A DNA stretch of 64,000 bases from Verrucomicrobiia bacterium (GTDB taxonomy: Bacteria > Verrucomicrobiota > Verrucomicrobiia > Verrucomicrobiales > DEV007). The first letter of the stretch is position 1. Each line of letters starts with the position of its first letter. Under the pieces are notes generated by a model. The model had not been told where the DNA came from and made no database searches. It worked only from the letters and a program-made list of their open reading frames with translations. The stretch spans positions 124,001 to 188,000 of the forward strand of contig JAUIAH010000002.1 of the NCBI GenBank assembly GCA_030425385.1. The letters run 5' to 3'. A program made the position numbers and the translations under genes. Below, one piece after another: positions 45,711 to 54,601 of the stretch.

Positions 45711-47225
45711 ATGCAGGTTCAGATCGCCGTCATCGACTTCGGCTCTCAGTATTCTCAGCTCATCGTCCGCCGCGTGCGGGAACTGGGCTACTTCGCCAAA
45801 CTCTTTCTTCCTCAGCAACTCCGCGAGACGGGGCAGCCCGCGGCGGTGATCTTGTCAGGAGGACCGCGCAGTGTTTCAGAGCCCGATGCGCCAGATATTG
45901 ATTTCACGTATCTCAAGGAGCTTGGCGTCCCAGTCCTGGGCATCTGTTATGGCATGCAACTGCTCAACATCAAGCATGGCGGCCAGGTGGCGCCCAGCCA
46001 TTCGCGCGAGTATGGTCCCGCAGAGCTGCGTCCTTGCGTGCACGACGAACTCTTCGCGCACCTGTCAGACAGTTCTCAGATCTGGATGAGCCATTCGGAC
46101 ACCGTGAGCGCGCTTCCTGAAAGGGCGACCGTGCTGGCCAAGAATCAGCACGACACGCCGGTGGCCTTGAAATGGCGCGACGGCTGGTTTGGAATTCAGT
46201 TTCACCCCGAGGTGACGCACAGTCACGAAGGCACACAGGTATTGAAGAATTTCCTCGATCTCGTACCAGAGGCGCCCGGGTTTCAGATCCAGTCGTTCCG
46301 CGACGAAACCATCGCTGCCTTGAAAGCGCGCATCGGTGATGAGGAGGTGATCTGCGGCGTATCGGGAGGGGTCGATTCGACCGTTCTCGCCGTTCTGTTA
46401 GCTCGCGCTGGCGCCCGCGTGCGCCCGATCTTCGTCGATCACGGTCTCCTGAGGAAGGACGAAGGCGATGACGTGGTGGCCAGCTTCGAAGATCTCGGAA
46501 TCACCATTGAACGCGTCAATGTGAAGGAGCAGTTCCTGGAGAAACTACGCGGCATTGACGATCCCGAAGAGAAGCGCCGCCGCATTGGCGATCTCTTCAT
46601 TGATGTCTTCTGGAACACGGCCAAAGACGTTCATCTGTTAGCTCAGGGCACCCTTTATCCCGACGTGATCGAAAGTGCCACCAGCGGCTCCGACGCCTCG
46701 CGGATCAAGACACATCACAATCGCGTCGATCGTATTCTGGAGTTGCAACGGGAGGGCCGAGTGTTAGAGCCGCTCGCAGAACTCTTCAAAGATGAAGTGC
46801 GCGCCCTCGGCAAGAGCTTGGACATTCCTGACAAGATGCTCTACCGCCATCCGTTTCCCGGGCCAGGCTTGGCCGTTCGTATCCCTGGTGAAATCACGGA
46901 AGAGAGACTCACCATTGTACAAGAAGCCGACGCGATCTTCATTGGCAATCTTCACAAGCATGGCTGGTATGACAAGGTCTGGCAGGCTTACGCAGCTCTG
47001 CTCCCCGTCCGCACTGTCGGCGTGAAAGGCGATGAACGTTCCTACGAATGTGCCATCGCCCTTCGGGCTGTGATCAGCGAGGATGCCATGACCGCTGATT
47101 GGGTAGAATTGCCGCATGCGCTGCTCCGGGAGACGTCTCACACTATCCTCAACCATGTCCCAGGAGTGAATCGCGTCTTCTACGACATCTCCACCAAACC
47201 ACCTGCGAGCATCGAGCTCGAATGA
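45711..47225 (+). CDS. guaA: GMP synthase (glutamine-hydrolysing)
   Basis: It converts XMP to GMP. The N-terminal amidotransferase domain has VIDFGSQYSQLIVRRVRELG, the cysteine nucleophile in GICYGMQLL and FHPEVTHSHEG. The ATP-pyrophosphatase domain has the P-loop GVSGGVDSTV, followed by FVDHGLLRKDEGD and the dimerisation domain with HPFPGPGLAVRIPGE. At 504 residues it is complete. AAAGGGA precedes the ATG at good spacing, one of the few clear ribosome binding sites here. Its stop overlaps pyrD as ATGA. Confidence 0.97.
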   Translation: MQVQIAVIDFGSQYSQLIVRRVRELGYFAKLFLPQQLRETGQPAAVILSGGPRSVSEPDAPDIDFTYLKELGVPVLGICYGMQLLNIKHGGQVAPSHSREYGPAELRPCVHDELFAHLSDSSQIWMSHSDTVSALPERATVLAKNQHDTPVALKWRDGWFGIQFHPEVTHSHEGTQVLKNFLDLVPEAPGFQIQSFRDETIAALKARIGDEEVICGVSGGVDSTVLAVLLARAGARVRPIFVDHGLLRKDEGDDVVASFEDLGITIERVNVKEQFLEKLRGIDDPEEKRRRIGDLFIDVFWNTAKDVHLLAQGTLYPDVIESATSGSDASRIKTHHNRVDRILELQREGRVLEPLAELFKDEVRALGKSLDIPDKMLYRHPFPGPGLAVRIPGEITEERLTIVQEADAIFIGNLHKHGWYDKVWQAYAALLPVRTVGVKGDERSYECAIALRAVISEDAMTADWVELPHALLRETSHTILNHVPGVNRVFYDISTKPPASIELE

Positions 47226-48277
47226 CCATGCGCACGAACACCTACCGATCTCTCCTCGCGGCGTTCTATCCTTCCGCACGACTCGGGCTGTTTGCCCTGG
47301 ATCCAGAGAGAGCCCATCATCTTTCTCTCAAAGCTCTGCAGTGGCTGCAGGATGCGCCCCTAGCAGAATTCCACAGTGGAACGTTCGCGCCTGGAGCACC
47401 GGTAGACGTCATGGGACTCCGATTTCCCAACCGCCTTGGGCTAGCCGCGGGTCTCGATAAGGGCGCCCATTGCGTGGATGGTCTGGGCGCCATGGGCTTT
47501 GGTCATGTCGAAGTTGGGACCCTCACTCCACGTCCACAACCAGGCAATCCTAAGCCACGGCTCTTTCGATTGAAGCCAGCCCAAGCGATCATCAACCGGA
47601 TGGGATTCAACAATCCGGGCATCCAAGATGCCGTGTTTCGGTTAGAGAAACGCGCTTACCCTGGAATCTTGGGCGTGAACCTCGGCAAGAATTTCGATAC
47701 GCCCAATGCCGATGCCGTGAGCGACTACCTTTCTGGGATGCGTGCGGCCTACCAAGTCGCTGACTATTTCGCGATCAATCTATCCTCGCCGAACACCAAG
47801 AACCTGCGAGACCTGCAGATGGTCGATCACTGCCGCCCCCTTCTGGGCGCCTTGTTAGAGCAGCGAGACAGGCTTTCACAGGAACACGAACACGGGGTTC
47901 CCATTGCGATCAAGATCGCTCCCGATCTGGAAGACGACCACCTGCGCCAACTCGCCGATCTCTTTGTCGACATGGGGATGGACGCGGTCATCGCGACCAA
48001 CACCACCATCTCCCGCAAAGGCGTCAACGGCATGCACCATGCTGGAGAAACGGGTGGTCTTAGTGGCCCCCCCGTCCGCGAGCGCGCCACCGAGGTCATA
48101 TCCCTCCTCCATCGTCATCTCGACGACCGATTGCCAATTATTGGTGTTGGCGGCATCCTGTCTGGTGCCGATGCGTTGGAGAAGCGCGAAGCGGGAGCCT
48201 CACTCGTGCAAATCTACACGGGATTCGTCTATCGTGGAGCCACCCTGGTCCAGGAGATCTTGGAAGCGATCCAATGA
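47222..48277 (+). CDS. pyrD: Dihydroorotate dehydrogenase, quinone-dependent (class 2)
   Basis: The membrane-associated flavoenzyme that oxidises dihydroorotate in pyrimidine synthesis. Class 2 features are the N-terminal amphipathic helical region (FYPSARLGLFALDPERAHHLSLKALQWL), the FMN site NRLGLAAGLDKGAHCVDGLG and VGTLTPRPQPGNPKPRLFRL. The substrate loop NLSSPNTKNLRDLQ and the C-terminal IGVGGILSGADALEK are also present. The ATG at 47222 overlaps the guaA stop, so the two nucleotide genes are coupled. It ends directly against the convergent pilB-like stop. Confidence 0.96.
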   Translation: MTMRTNTYRSLLAAFYPSARLGLFALDPERAHHLSLKALQWLQDAPLAEFHSGTFAPGAPVDVMGLRFPNRLGLAAGLDKGAHCVDGLGAMGFGHVEVGTLTPRPQPGNPKPRLFRLKPAQAIINRMGFNNPGIQDAVFRLEKRAYPGILGVNLGKNFDTPNADAVSDYLSGMRAAYQVADYFAINLSSPNTKNLRDLQMVDHCRPLLGALLEQRDRLSQEHEHGVPIAIKIAPDLEDDHLRQLADLFVDMGMDAVIATNTTISRKGVNGMHHAGETGGLSGPPVRERATEVISLLHRHLDDRLPIIGVGGILSGADALEKREAGASLVQIYTGFVYRGATLVQEILEAIQ

Positions 48278-50455
48278 TCAATCGCCTTCCATCTGCGACG
48301 TGTAACTCAACGGACTGATCTCCTTCAAGGTGGTGGTTCCTTCCATCACTTCATTGAGACCTTCCTGATAGAGACTAAGCACGCCATTCTGCGCAGCGAC
48401 AGCGCGCATCTCACTTTGAGGAGCATTCCGCGCAATCATGTCCTGAAGCTTATCGCCGACGAGACACATTTCCATCAACGCCACCCGACCATGGAAACCT
48501 GATCCATTGCATTCTGGGCAACCGTTTCCTTCATAAATGGGATTGGTGATTGGCGCTTGAATCAAGCCCTGCTTGGCAAGAATCTTTTGAAAGGAACTGG
48601 ATGCCGCCACGGGGCGTTTGCAATAATTGCACAAACGGCGAACCAAACGTTGCGCCTGACTCATGGCCAAGGAATCTGCTAGCAAATAAGGTGGCACCCC
48701 CATGGATAGCAAACGAGTCACCGCTCGGACGCAATCGTTCGCGTGCAGAGTGGTCAACACCAAGTGACCTGTCAGCGCCGCATTCACCGCTGCCTGCGCC
48801 GTCTCCTTATCACGCGATTCCCCAATCAGAATCACATCGGGGTCTGCACGTAGAAGCGCTCGCAAACCTATCGCGAAGTCGAGACCATGTACGACATCCG
48901 TCTGCGTCTGATTGATCCCTTCAATCTCATACTCAATCGGGTCCTCAATCGTATGAATATTCTTCTCATCAGAATTCACACTATTGATCAACGCATAAAG
49001 CGTCGTCGTCTTACCACTACCTGTTGGACCCGTCACCAGGATTAACCCTTGATCACGCCCCATCACGTCTGACACGATCGTCGATTGGCGTTCGGATAAA
49101 CTGAGGTCGGAAAGTGATTTAAGACCATCCTGTTTATCGAGGAAACGCATGACAAGCTTCTGCGCTTCCTTACGACAAGGCACCGCCGCCACACGCACGT
49201 CCACTCGACGCTTTCCGATCGCCATGGCAAAGCGACCATCTTGCGCTTCCTGCCGGGTCTGCGGCATATTCGAGTAGTTCTTGATCAACGCCACAAAGCG
49301 TTGGAGATTCTCATCGCTTCCCGAATAGATGACTCGGAGCTTGCCATCGATACGTGCCCGGAATCGGCACATATTGTAGTAGCGTTCCAAGTGAAGGTCA
49401 CTTGCTCGATTCAAGATCGAGCGATAAAGCACCCAATGGATCACCTCCTCGGCCGTGATATTGATATTTGCCGGATTGATCTGCTCCATATCGGCAGGCT
49501 CAATCTCCACCATATTCGCGTTATCCGCGAAATGGAGTTCACCTACCTGCTGTGGCTGCCCATCGCTCTCTGAAGATTCTCGTGAGCGGTGGCGACTGAT
49601 CGTCTTCTTGATGACATCGCCATCAGCAACGACCATGGAAATGGGCAAGGGCTCGTTTCCCGCGGAAAGCCACTCATCTTCGAATGAGTAATTCGAGGGA
49701 TCCGATGAAAGAAGGTAGATACGGTCTTTGCCGCAGTGCAGAGGAAAGACATTGTGCTTCTCTAAAAGGGCATCTCCGAACATCGACTGTCCAGGTGCCT
49801 CCTCAGGATTGAAGACAAAGTCTCGTGTGGACATGCCATAGAGGGCCACCCCTAATTGACTTTCCACTTCATTGAATTGCTCTGGACGCTCCAACTCTTC
49901 TGGCTGCAATTTCCCAATCACTGTTGCCAGCCGATCCACATCGATCTTATCGAGCGGATAATTCTCCAAATACCAATGAAAGACGTCGATCAATGGTCCG
50001 CCTTGCGGAGGCGGCGTCATGAATTCATTAGCATTCTCGGGAGCTACAGGATTCAGCCTCAGACGCTGAATTAAATCGTCATAGATCTCCTGATATTTCT
50101 CTGGCGTGATCACCACGCGAATCACGAGAAACTCAGGCACTCCCCACATCTCGGTCACTGCCGGATTGTAGTGCCCCATGATGAGGAGCGGCCCGAGAGC
50201 TGATACGGGAATCCAAGGATGCTGCTCGCGAGGCACCCGCCCCAATTTGCGAATGAGCATTTCCCCATCGGTCGAACACGAAGTCCTGGCAGGCGCCCAT
50301 GGTAAAATGTTGTAACGCTCAGCAATGCCTTCTAGCGCCTGAGACGATTCGTGCGGGGCGTTCTGACCACTCGCCCCTTGATCTTGAGGCGAGAGGACAG
50401 CATCGTCCTGCTGCCCGCGCTGGGAGTTAAGAGTCGTTTCCCTTGTGGAATCCAT
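48278..50455 (-). CDS. Type IV pilus/type II secretion assembly ATPase (PilB/GspE family)
   Basis: A 725-residue ATPase that powers pilin polymerisation. The C-terminal motor has Walker A GPTGSGKTTTLYAL (about residue 475), an Asp box, Walker B in LLRADPDVILIGESRD and His box LTTLHANDC. A four-cysteine zinc site follows (CNYCKRP ... CPECNGSG). The N-terminal half is longer than usual and begins with a polar Gln/Ser-rich stretch; two GspE-N-like segments follow. It is the last gene on the minus side of the pilus locus, 45 bp after a pseudopilin. Confidence 0.93.
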   Translation of the reverse strand: MDSTRETTLNSQRGQQDDAVLSPQDQGASGQNAPHESSQALEGIAERYNILPWAPARTSCSTDGEMLIRKLGRVPREQHPWIPVSALGPLLIMGHYNPAVTEMWGVPEFLVIRVVITPEKYQEIYDDLIQRLRLNPVAPENANEFMTPPPQGGPLIDVFHWYLENYPLDKIDVDRLATVIGKLQPEELERPEQFNEVESQLGVALYGMSTRDFVFNPEEAPGQSMFGDALLEKHNVFPLHCGKDRIYLLSSDPSNYSFEDEWLSAGNEPLPISMVVADGDVIKKTISRHRSRESSESDGQPQQVGELHFADNANMVEIEPADMEQINPANINITAEEVIHWVLYRSILNRASDLHLERYYNMCRFRARIDGKLRVIYSGSDENLQRFVALIKNYSNMPQTRQEAQDGRFAMAIGKRRVDVRVAAVPCRKEAQKLVMRFLDKQDGLKSLSDLSLSERQSTIVSDVMGRDQGLILVTGPTGSGKTTTLYALINSVNSDEKNIHTIEDPIEYEIEGINQTQTDVVHGLDFAIGLRALLRADPDVILIGESRDKETAQAAVNAALTGHLVLTTLHANDCVRAVTRLLSMGVPPYLLADSLAMSQAQRLVRRLCNYCKRPVAASSSFQKILAKQGLIQAPITNPIYEGNGCPECNGSGFHGRVALMEMCLVGDKLQDMIARNAPQSEMRAVAAQNGVLSLYQEGLNEVMEGTTTLKEISPLSYTSQMEGD

Positions 50456-50500
50456 GTGGAGTGGAGTGATGGATATTGGGTAGGATGTAAGTGAGAAGAT

Positions 50501-50998
50501 TCAGGAACTGGGAAGTATAGGCACGCCGTTCGGGACCGTGTAAGAGGTGTTGTATTCCAAGCCTTCGCTGTCGATAAGATAGCCTTTCCCATCGACGCCT
50601 GGAGCGATCAGCTCGAAGTTCAGGCCATTCCACCGAACCCTCGGAACACTATTATCGTCAGTTGTCGATGGATTCCAGTCCTGCCGGAAATAGGGCGATC
50701 CAAACAAATCGATGGCTTTGTGCTGCAAGGTCCGAAGGACCTTCTCTTCCTCCGCCGTGCTTGAATCATCGGCGACAACCGATAGTTCCCAAGCTCCCTG
50801 CTCAAACTCCTTCAGAGCGTTGTTCAGTTGCTCGACAAAGTCCCCAGCTAGCGCAACTTCGGATCGCTGCACAACGCCTTTGTATTGAACAATAGCCACA
50901 CTAGAAAGGATGCCAATGACCGAGATCGTGATGAGCATTTCAACCATGCTGATCCCAGCACATCTGCCCCGCCGTGGAGTGAAATTCGGAAGATGCAT
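50501..50998 (-). CDS. Type IV pilin-like (pseudopilin) protein
   Basis: A 165-residue prepilin-like protein. The class III signal is RRGRCAG before ISMVEMLITISVIGILSSVAIVQYKG, with Glu at +5; +1 is Ile rather than Phe. The remainder is a polar globular head. An upstream in-frame TTG at 51013 overlaps the previous gene's stop as TTGA and would add five residues; the ATG at 50998 is the conservative choice. It is part of a run of small pilin-like genes. Confidence 0.85.
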   Translation of the reverse strand: MHLPNFTPRRGRCAGISMVEMLITISVIGILSSVAIVQYKGVVQRSEVALAGDFVEQLNNALKEFEQGAWELSVVADDSSTAEEEKVLRTLQHKAIDLFGSPYFRQDWNPSTTDDNSVPRVRWNGLNFELIAPGVDGKGYLIDSEGLEYNTSYTVPNGVPILPSS

Positions 50999-51009
50999 TG
51001 GCGGCGAGA

Positions 51010-51402
51010 TCAATACTGAATCTGTGTGGTACCCTCGAAGAGACCAACTTTCATTTGATTGCCCAACGTGGCCGGGAAGACGAGGCTATAGCCGGGCAAG
51101 AAGTTCCCGATCGAGGTGGGCGCATACTGAAGATAGGGCTGCACTTTTGCATAGCGCTGCTGATTATTGAGACCATTCCAATCCAACTGTGCCTGGACAC
51201 GGCCACGAGCTTGCATGAAGGAGGCCATCCCCATGTTGAGCGCCTCTGCTCGGGCCTTGGCCAAGTTCAGCTCACTGTCAGCTTTCACTTGAACGATGTT
51301 GGGGATCGCCAGGAATAAGATGATGCCCACGATTCCAACGGCCGTGATCATTTCGACCAGGGAGAATCCTCTCCTCTTCTTTGATTCGATAGATGACTTC
51401 AT
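51010..51402 (-). CDS. Type IV pilin-like (pseudopilin) protein
   Basis: A 130-residue prepilin: a basic leader (KKRRG) before FSLVEMITAVGIVGIILFLAIP, with Phe +1 and Glu +5. Then comes a short head of about 85 residues. A role as a minor pilin or pseudopilin is inferred from size and context. It begins about 25 bases after the preceding pseudopilin gene and abuts the next. Confidence 0.88.
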   Translation of the reverse strand: MKSSIESKKRRGFSLVEMITAVGIVGIILFLAIPNIVQVKADSELNLAKARAEALNMGMASFMQARGRVQAQLDWNGLNNQQRYAKVQPYLQYAPTSIGNFLPGYSLVFPATLGNQMKVGLFEGTTQIQY

Positions 51403-51427
51403 AAAATGATGTTGATTGAGAAGGCGC

Positions 51428-51892
51428 CTAGCTGCCTGATGCCTTCATGTGCACTTGGGGATAGGTCGTCGCCCCGGTCGTGGAAATCTGCCAATCCGCG
51501 AGTTGGAGAAATTGCTCCGTTTTGATAAGAGCAGCACTTTTGACAGCATCTGTCCCCGCAGGCGAATATCCTAGGAAGTGGGCATAGGTCCGATCGTCCA
51601 AGTAATCCTTGATTTGAGCCAAACGCGCCGGGCTATCTGATAGGCCATTGTAAGCCGTTCGGATCTGCGAAATGGATTTCGTCGTGGATTGCGCCGTGAT
51701 CCAACTATTCAAAGCGTTCTGAACCGCCGCCTGCTGCTGCTTGGCAACCACGTCGCGGCTGTCCTGGGCCACGTTGCGGTATACGGTGACCACGAGTGAA
51801 CTCATGATTCCGATGATGGCGATGACCACCAAGACCTCGATGAGCGTGAAACCACGTTTCTTGAATGACTTTGCTACTATCATAATCTTCAA
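51428..51892 (-). CDS. Type IV pilin-like (pseudopilin) protein
   Basis: A 154-residue prepilin: leader ending KKRG, then FTLIEVLVVIAIIGIMSSLVVTVYRN with Phe +1 and Glu +5, then a helical, Gln/Ala-rich head. Its ATG overlaps the stop of the upstream pseudopilin gene by four bases, so translation is coupled. Confidence 0.9.
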   Translation of the reverse strand: MKIMIVAKSFKKRGFTLIEVLVVIAIIGIMSSLVVTVYRNVAQDSRDVVAKQQQAAVQNALNSWITAQSTTKSISQIRTAYNGLSDSPARLAQIKDYLDDRTYAHFLGYSPAGTDAVKSAALIKTEQFLQLADWQISTTGATTYPQVHMKASGS

Positions 51893-52269
51893 TCGTCTTC
51901 TGAACTAGGCATGTAGACCAGGCGGCCAGCCTTGATTTCTAAATGGGTCAGCGCCTCATCCCGTTGCGGCTGAGGGAGATTGGGAAGTCCAATGTAGTGG
52001 GTGAAGCCACCCACGGAAACGGTCGTTCCCGTGACCACCTTGTTCACGACGTCGGAGGTCTCGGACTCGCCCTCTCCGAAGTCATGGCCAACGGCCAAGC
52101 CCGCCGAGTAGGTGGTCGCCAGGTTCTGGGCGTTGCGCTTGGCCCGATTCTTGGCCGCGTTCGTTTGAAAGTAGTGCATCATGGGGATCGCGATGCCGGT
52201 GATGATACCCATGATCGAGATCACGATCAGGAGTTCGGGGAGGCTGAATGCGGCAGAGCGTAGTTTCAT
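51889..52269 (-). CDS. Pilin-like protein, paralogue of the probable major pilin, with atypical cleavage site
   Basis: A 126-residue prepilin. The hydrophobic helix is FSLPELLIVISIMGIITGIAIP with Glu +5, but the residue before the predicted cleavage site is Ala (RSAA) rather than Gly, and Pro replaces Val or Ile at +4. The head shares KRNAQNL, GHDF, VVTGTTVSVGGF and a GLPN-like motif with the 52413-52802 protein, so the two are paralogues. It has its own promoter (52291-52319) and heads the downstream pseudopilin run. Confidence 0.88.
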   Translation of the reverse strand: MKLRSAAFSLPELLIVISIMGIITGIAIPMMHYFQTNAAKNRAKRNAQNLATTYSAGLAVGHDFGEGESETSDVVNKVVTGTTVSVGGFTHYIGLPNLPQPQRDEALTHLEIKAGRLVYMPSSEDD

Positions 52270-52290
52270 GGAAATCGGCAGATCTTAACC

Positions 52291-52319
52291 AATATAGTTG
52301 ATATAATTTCTATAATCAA
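52291..52319 (-). promoter_or_regulatory. Sigma70-like promoter of the pseudopilin run
   Basis: On the minus strand TTGATT, a 17-base spacer and TATATT lie about 21 bases upstream of the ATG at 52269 in a very AT-rich stretch. Confidence 0.5.
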
Positions 52320-52358
52320 TGGCAAATTTCAACTGTTCTCGGTGCTCAAACGAAGAAA

Positions 52359-52383
52359 GCGGTGGCCGTAATACGGCCACCGC
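52359..52383 (-). terminator. Rho-independent terminator after the major-pilin-like gene
   Basis: GCGGTGGCCGT (52359-52369) and ACGGCCACCGC (52373-52383) form a perfect 11-bp stem with a 3-base loop. On the minus strand it is followed by TTTCTTCGTTT. It separates the pilin gene from the next promoter. Confidence 0.8.
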
Positions 52384-52412
52384 TCGAAGATTCCTTAAAC
52401 TAGCAAGGAGAT

Positions 52413-52802
52413 TTAGTCAGTCCCGTCAGGGTCGTAGGCCAAGGTGCCATTCTTAATGTCGAGATACTTCACAGCACCTGTCTGTTCGGCAGAGTCCATG
52501 TTGGGCACACCAAAGTATTCACCGGCGAAAGAACCCTCAGAAACCGTCGATCCAGTCACGATCAAGCCAATCACCGTGGCAATATCAGTCTCCGTTCCCA
52601 CGAAGTCGTGGCCAGCAGCCTGAGCGGCCGAAGCCACGGAGGACAGGTTCTGCGCGTTGCGCTTGTCTTTGTTCGTCTTGGCAGACTCGGTAAAGTCACT
52701 GATTTGAGGCACGGCAATCGCTGCGATGACACCGATGATCGCGATGACGACGAGCATCTCAACGAGGCTGAATCCCTTGGCGGCAAGTTTGTTAACTTTC
52801 AT
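52413..52802 (-). CDS. Probable major type IV pilin
   Basis: A 129-residue prepilin with a canonical signal: a short basic leader ending AAKG, then FSLVEMLVVIAIIGVIAAIAVP with Phe +1 and Glu +5. The head carries KRNAQNLSSVASAAQAAGHDF, VTGSTVSEGSFAG and an acidic C-terminus (DPDGTD). It stands alone between an AT-rich leader and a strong terminator, the arrangement expected for an abundant pilin subunit. The major status is inferred from this isolation and from the leader, not shown. Confidence 0.88.
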   Translation of the reverse strand: MKVNKLAAKGFSLVEMLVVIAIIGVIAAIAVPQISDFTESAKTNKDKRNAQNLSSVASAAQAAGHDFVGTETDIATVIGLIVTGSTVSEGSFAGEYFGVPNMDSAEQTGAVKYLDIKNGTLAYDPDGTD

Positions 52803-52916
52803 AGTTTGATGGAGCTTAGTAGGTTGTTGTCTTAGTAGTATTTGTTGTTGTTGTTTGGAGCGGACATCTGGAGATTATAGTAATTATACATAATTGCAAG
52901 CTGTTTTATAGAAATT
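52803..52916 (-). promoter_or_regulatory. AT-rich promoter and CAA-repeat leader of the pilin gene
   Basis: On the minus strand two TATAAT hexamers (52883-52888 and 52874-52879) lie about 70-85 bases before the pilin ATG, with TTGCAA at 52894-52899 but at short spacing. The transcribed leader is nearly free of G and has a run of CAA triplets (52841-52857) plus another CAACAA near 52824. Such a leader should stay unstructured. Confidence 0.5.
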
Positions 52917-54173
52917 TTAAGAGCTGACTTCGGCAGCGGCTTCTTTGTCGGCACCGGGAAGGATCAGTTTCCCGAGGCTGAAGATCGGGGAGTAGATGGC
53001 GTAGATGAGGAACGCCACCATCCCACCGAGGAAGATAATAGTGAGGGGCTCCAGAATCTTGTCGATCTGAGCAGCCATGTTATCGAGCTCCTCCTCATAA
53101 TCGTCTGCCACCTCATTCAGCATGTCCGTGGCCGATCCTGTCTCCGCGGCAATTTCCATGATCCCGCAGATCCGACGACCATCGAGGCCCAGCCAATGCG
53201 ATTCTCGCATGAAGCTCTCGGCAAGACCGTCTCCCGCCGCGATGTGTTCCCGAAGTTTGGTGAAGAACTCGCGGTGATAGATGTGGGGAGACGTATCCGC
53301 AGCGATACTCACTGCGGTGTTCATACGCACGTTGGACTCCACAAGCATCGCGAACGTCCGGAAAGCAACCGCAGCCGACGATTTCCTGACGATATCCCCC
53401 ACCACCGGAATTCGGATGAAGAGCTTCTGCATGGTCGGGTTGGCAGCGATCTTGCCCCAGTTCTTAAAGATCATCCCCAGGATGAAGAATGGTACCAATG
53501 CCAGATAGGGATACTTCAAGAGTATCTTGGAGAAATTCATGATCGCCACCGTCGCAAATGGCAGCTTGGCTCCCATGGACCCATAAAGATTCGAAAGCGC
53601 CGGCACCAAGGTGAAGCTCATCACAATGATCACCCCCACCGACATCACAACCACGATCGCCGGGTAGATCATCCCATTCTTGAGCTTCTTGACGATCTTG
53701 ACTGTCTTCTTCTGCCCCGTGCCGATCTGATGGCAAACTGCGGGCAACTGACCCGCCTCCTCACCGGCACGGACCAACGCCACGGACTCAGGTCCGAACA
53801 GATTCGGATAGAGTTCCATCGCCGAGCTGATCTTTTCCCCGGCCGAAATCTGATCGCAGATCTCAGCGATGGCCCCGCGATAGATCGGGGTCTTCATTCG
53901 GTTGGCCTGAAGTTCGAAGCTCTTCCTGGTCGAAATATTGCGTTCCAAACAGCGCGCCACTCCAGAAAAGAGGGCCGCACGATCCTCCATTGACTGTTTT
54001 GGCATGCTGAGGCGATGAATCGTCTCATCCACACCGACAATGTCCGAAACTTGAGCGACCTCATTGGGAGCTTTCCCAGCCCCAATGATCGCCTTCTCGT
54101 TGTCGTCCGTATCAACAACTGCGGTGACCGTCTTGCCCGTGTAGGAGTTTACCAGTGCAACTTTCTTTAACAT
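52917..54173 (-). CDS. pilC: Pilus inner-membrane platform protein (PilC/GspF family)
   Basis: A 418-residue platform protein. The two family repeats are visible (LFSGVARCLERNISTRKSFEL and FRTFAMLVESNVRMNTAVSIA), with three main TM helices including YPAIVVVMSVGVIIVMSFTL and the C-terminal PLTIIFLGGMVAFLIYAIY. An approx. 50-residue N-terminal extension precedes the first repeat. It sits between the minor pseudopilins and the pilin gene. The orphan homologue at 44.7 kb lacks this extension. Confidence 0.93.
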   Translation of the reverse strand: MLKKVALVNSYTGKTVTAVVDTDDNEKAIIGAGKAPNEVAQVSDIVGVDETIHRLSMPKQSMEDRAALFSGVARCLERNISTRKSFELQANRMKTPIYRGAIAEICDQISAGEKISSAMELYPNLFGPESVALVRAGEEAGQLPAVCHQIGTGQKKTVKIVKKLKNGMIYPAIVVVMSVGVIIVMSFTLVPALSNLYGSMGAKLPFATVAIMNFSKILLKYPYLALVPFFILGMIFKNWGKIAANPTMQKLFIRIPVVGDIVRKSSAAVAFRTFAMLVESNVRMNTAVSIAADTSPHIYHREFFTKLREHIAAGDGLAESFMRESHWLGLDGRRICGIMEIAAETGSATDMLNEVADDYEEELDNMAAQIDKILEPLTIIFLGGMVAFLIYAIYSPIFSLGKLILPGADKEAAAEVSS

Positions 54174-54193
54174 GTTATCAACTAAAGGTTTCG

Positions 54194-54601
54194 TTAGTAG
54201 CGTACCGCTTTCATCGAGTTCGACCGGCTCACCGTGCCCTCGACATTACTCTTGTAGGTCAACGTTAGCGTGGTGACGTCGACCGCATTGTTGCCAGCAG
54301 GCAAGGCCGAGAATGTCTCCGATGCCGTGCTCGCCGTGAGGCTCGTCACTTGCGGCAGCCCCGGCATCAACGCGACAATTGCCGCAGGATCATCGGGATC
54401 TCCGATTCCCATTTGATAGAGGCGCACCGCATTCTCATGCCAATTCACCGCACGCGCACCGCGCGCATTCAATTCTTCTTGGTTGGCCATGGTCATCGAC
54501 AATGAGGCCGCTGCCGCCACCGCCATGAGAAGAATGGACACGGCAACCATCGCTTCAACGATAGTGTACCCGCTATTCCGATGAGAGAAAGAAGTCTTCA
54601 T
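54194..54601 (-). CDS. Minor pseudopilin (PilV/GspI-like)
   Basis: A 135-residue prepilin: leader ending RNSG, then YTIVEAMVAVSILLMAVAAAASLSM with Tyr +1 and Glu +5. The VEAMVAV style is that of PilV/GspI minor subunits. Its start overlaps the stop of the PilX-like gene by four bases. With its two neighbours it forms a three-gene minor-pilin set. Confidence 0.88.
   Translation of the reverse strand: MKTSFSHRNSGYTIVEAMVAVSILLMAVAAAASLSMTMANQEELNARGARAVNWHENAVRLYQMGIGDPDDPAAIVALMPGLPQVTSLTASTASETFSALPAGNNAVDVTTLTLTYKSNVEGTVSRSNSMKAVRY

Noticed and set aside
53196-53993. Long plus-strand reading frame (265 residues) opposite pilC
   Set aside because: It is His/Arg-rich with no family features and lies antisense to a clear PilC gene, so it is a shadow of that gene's codon bias.
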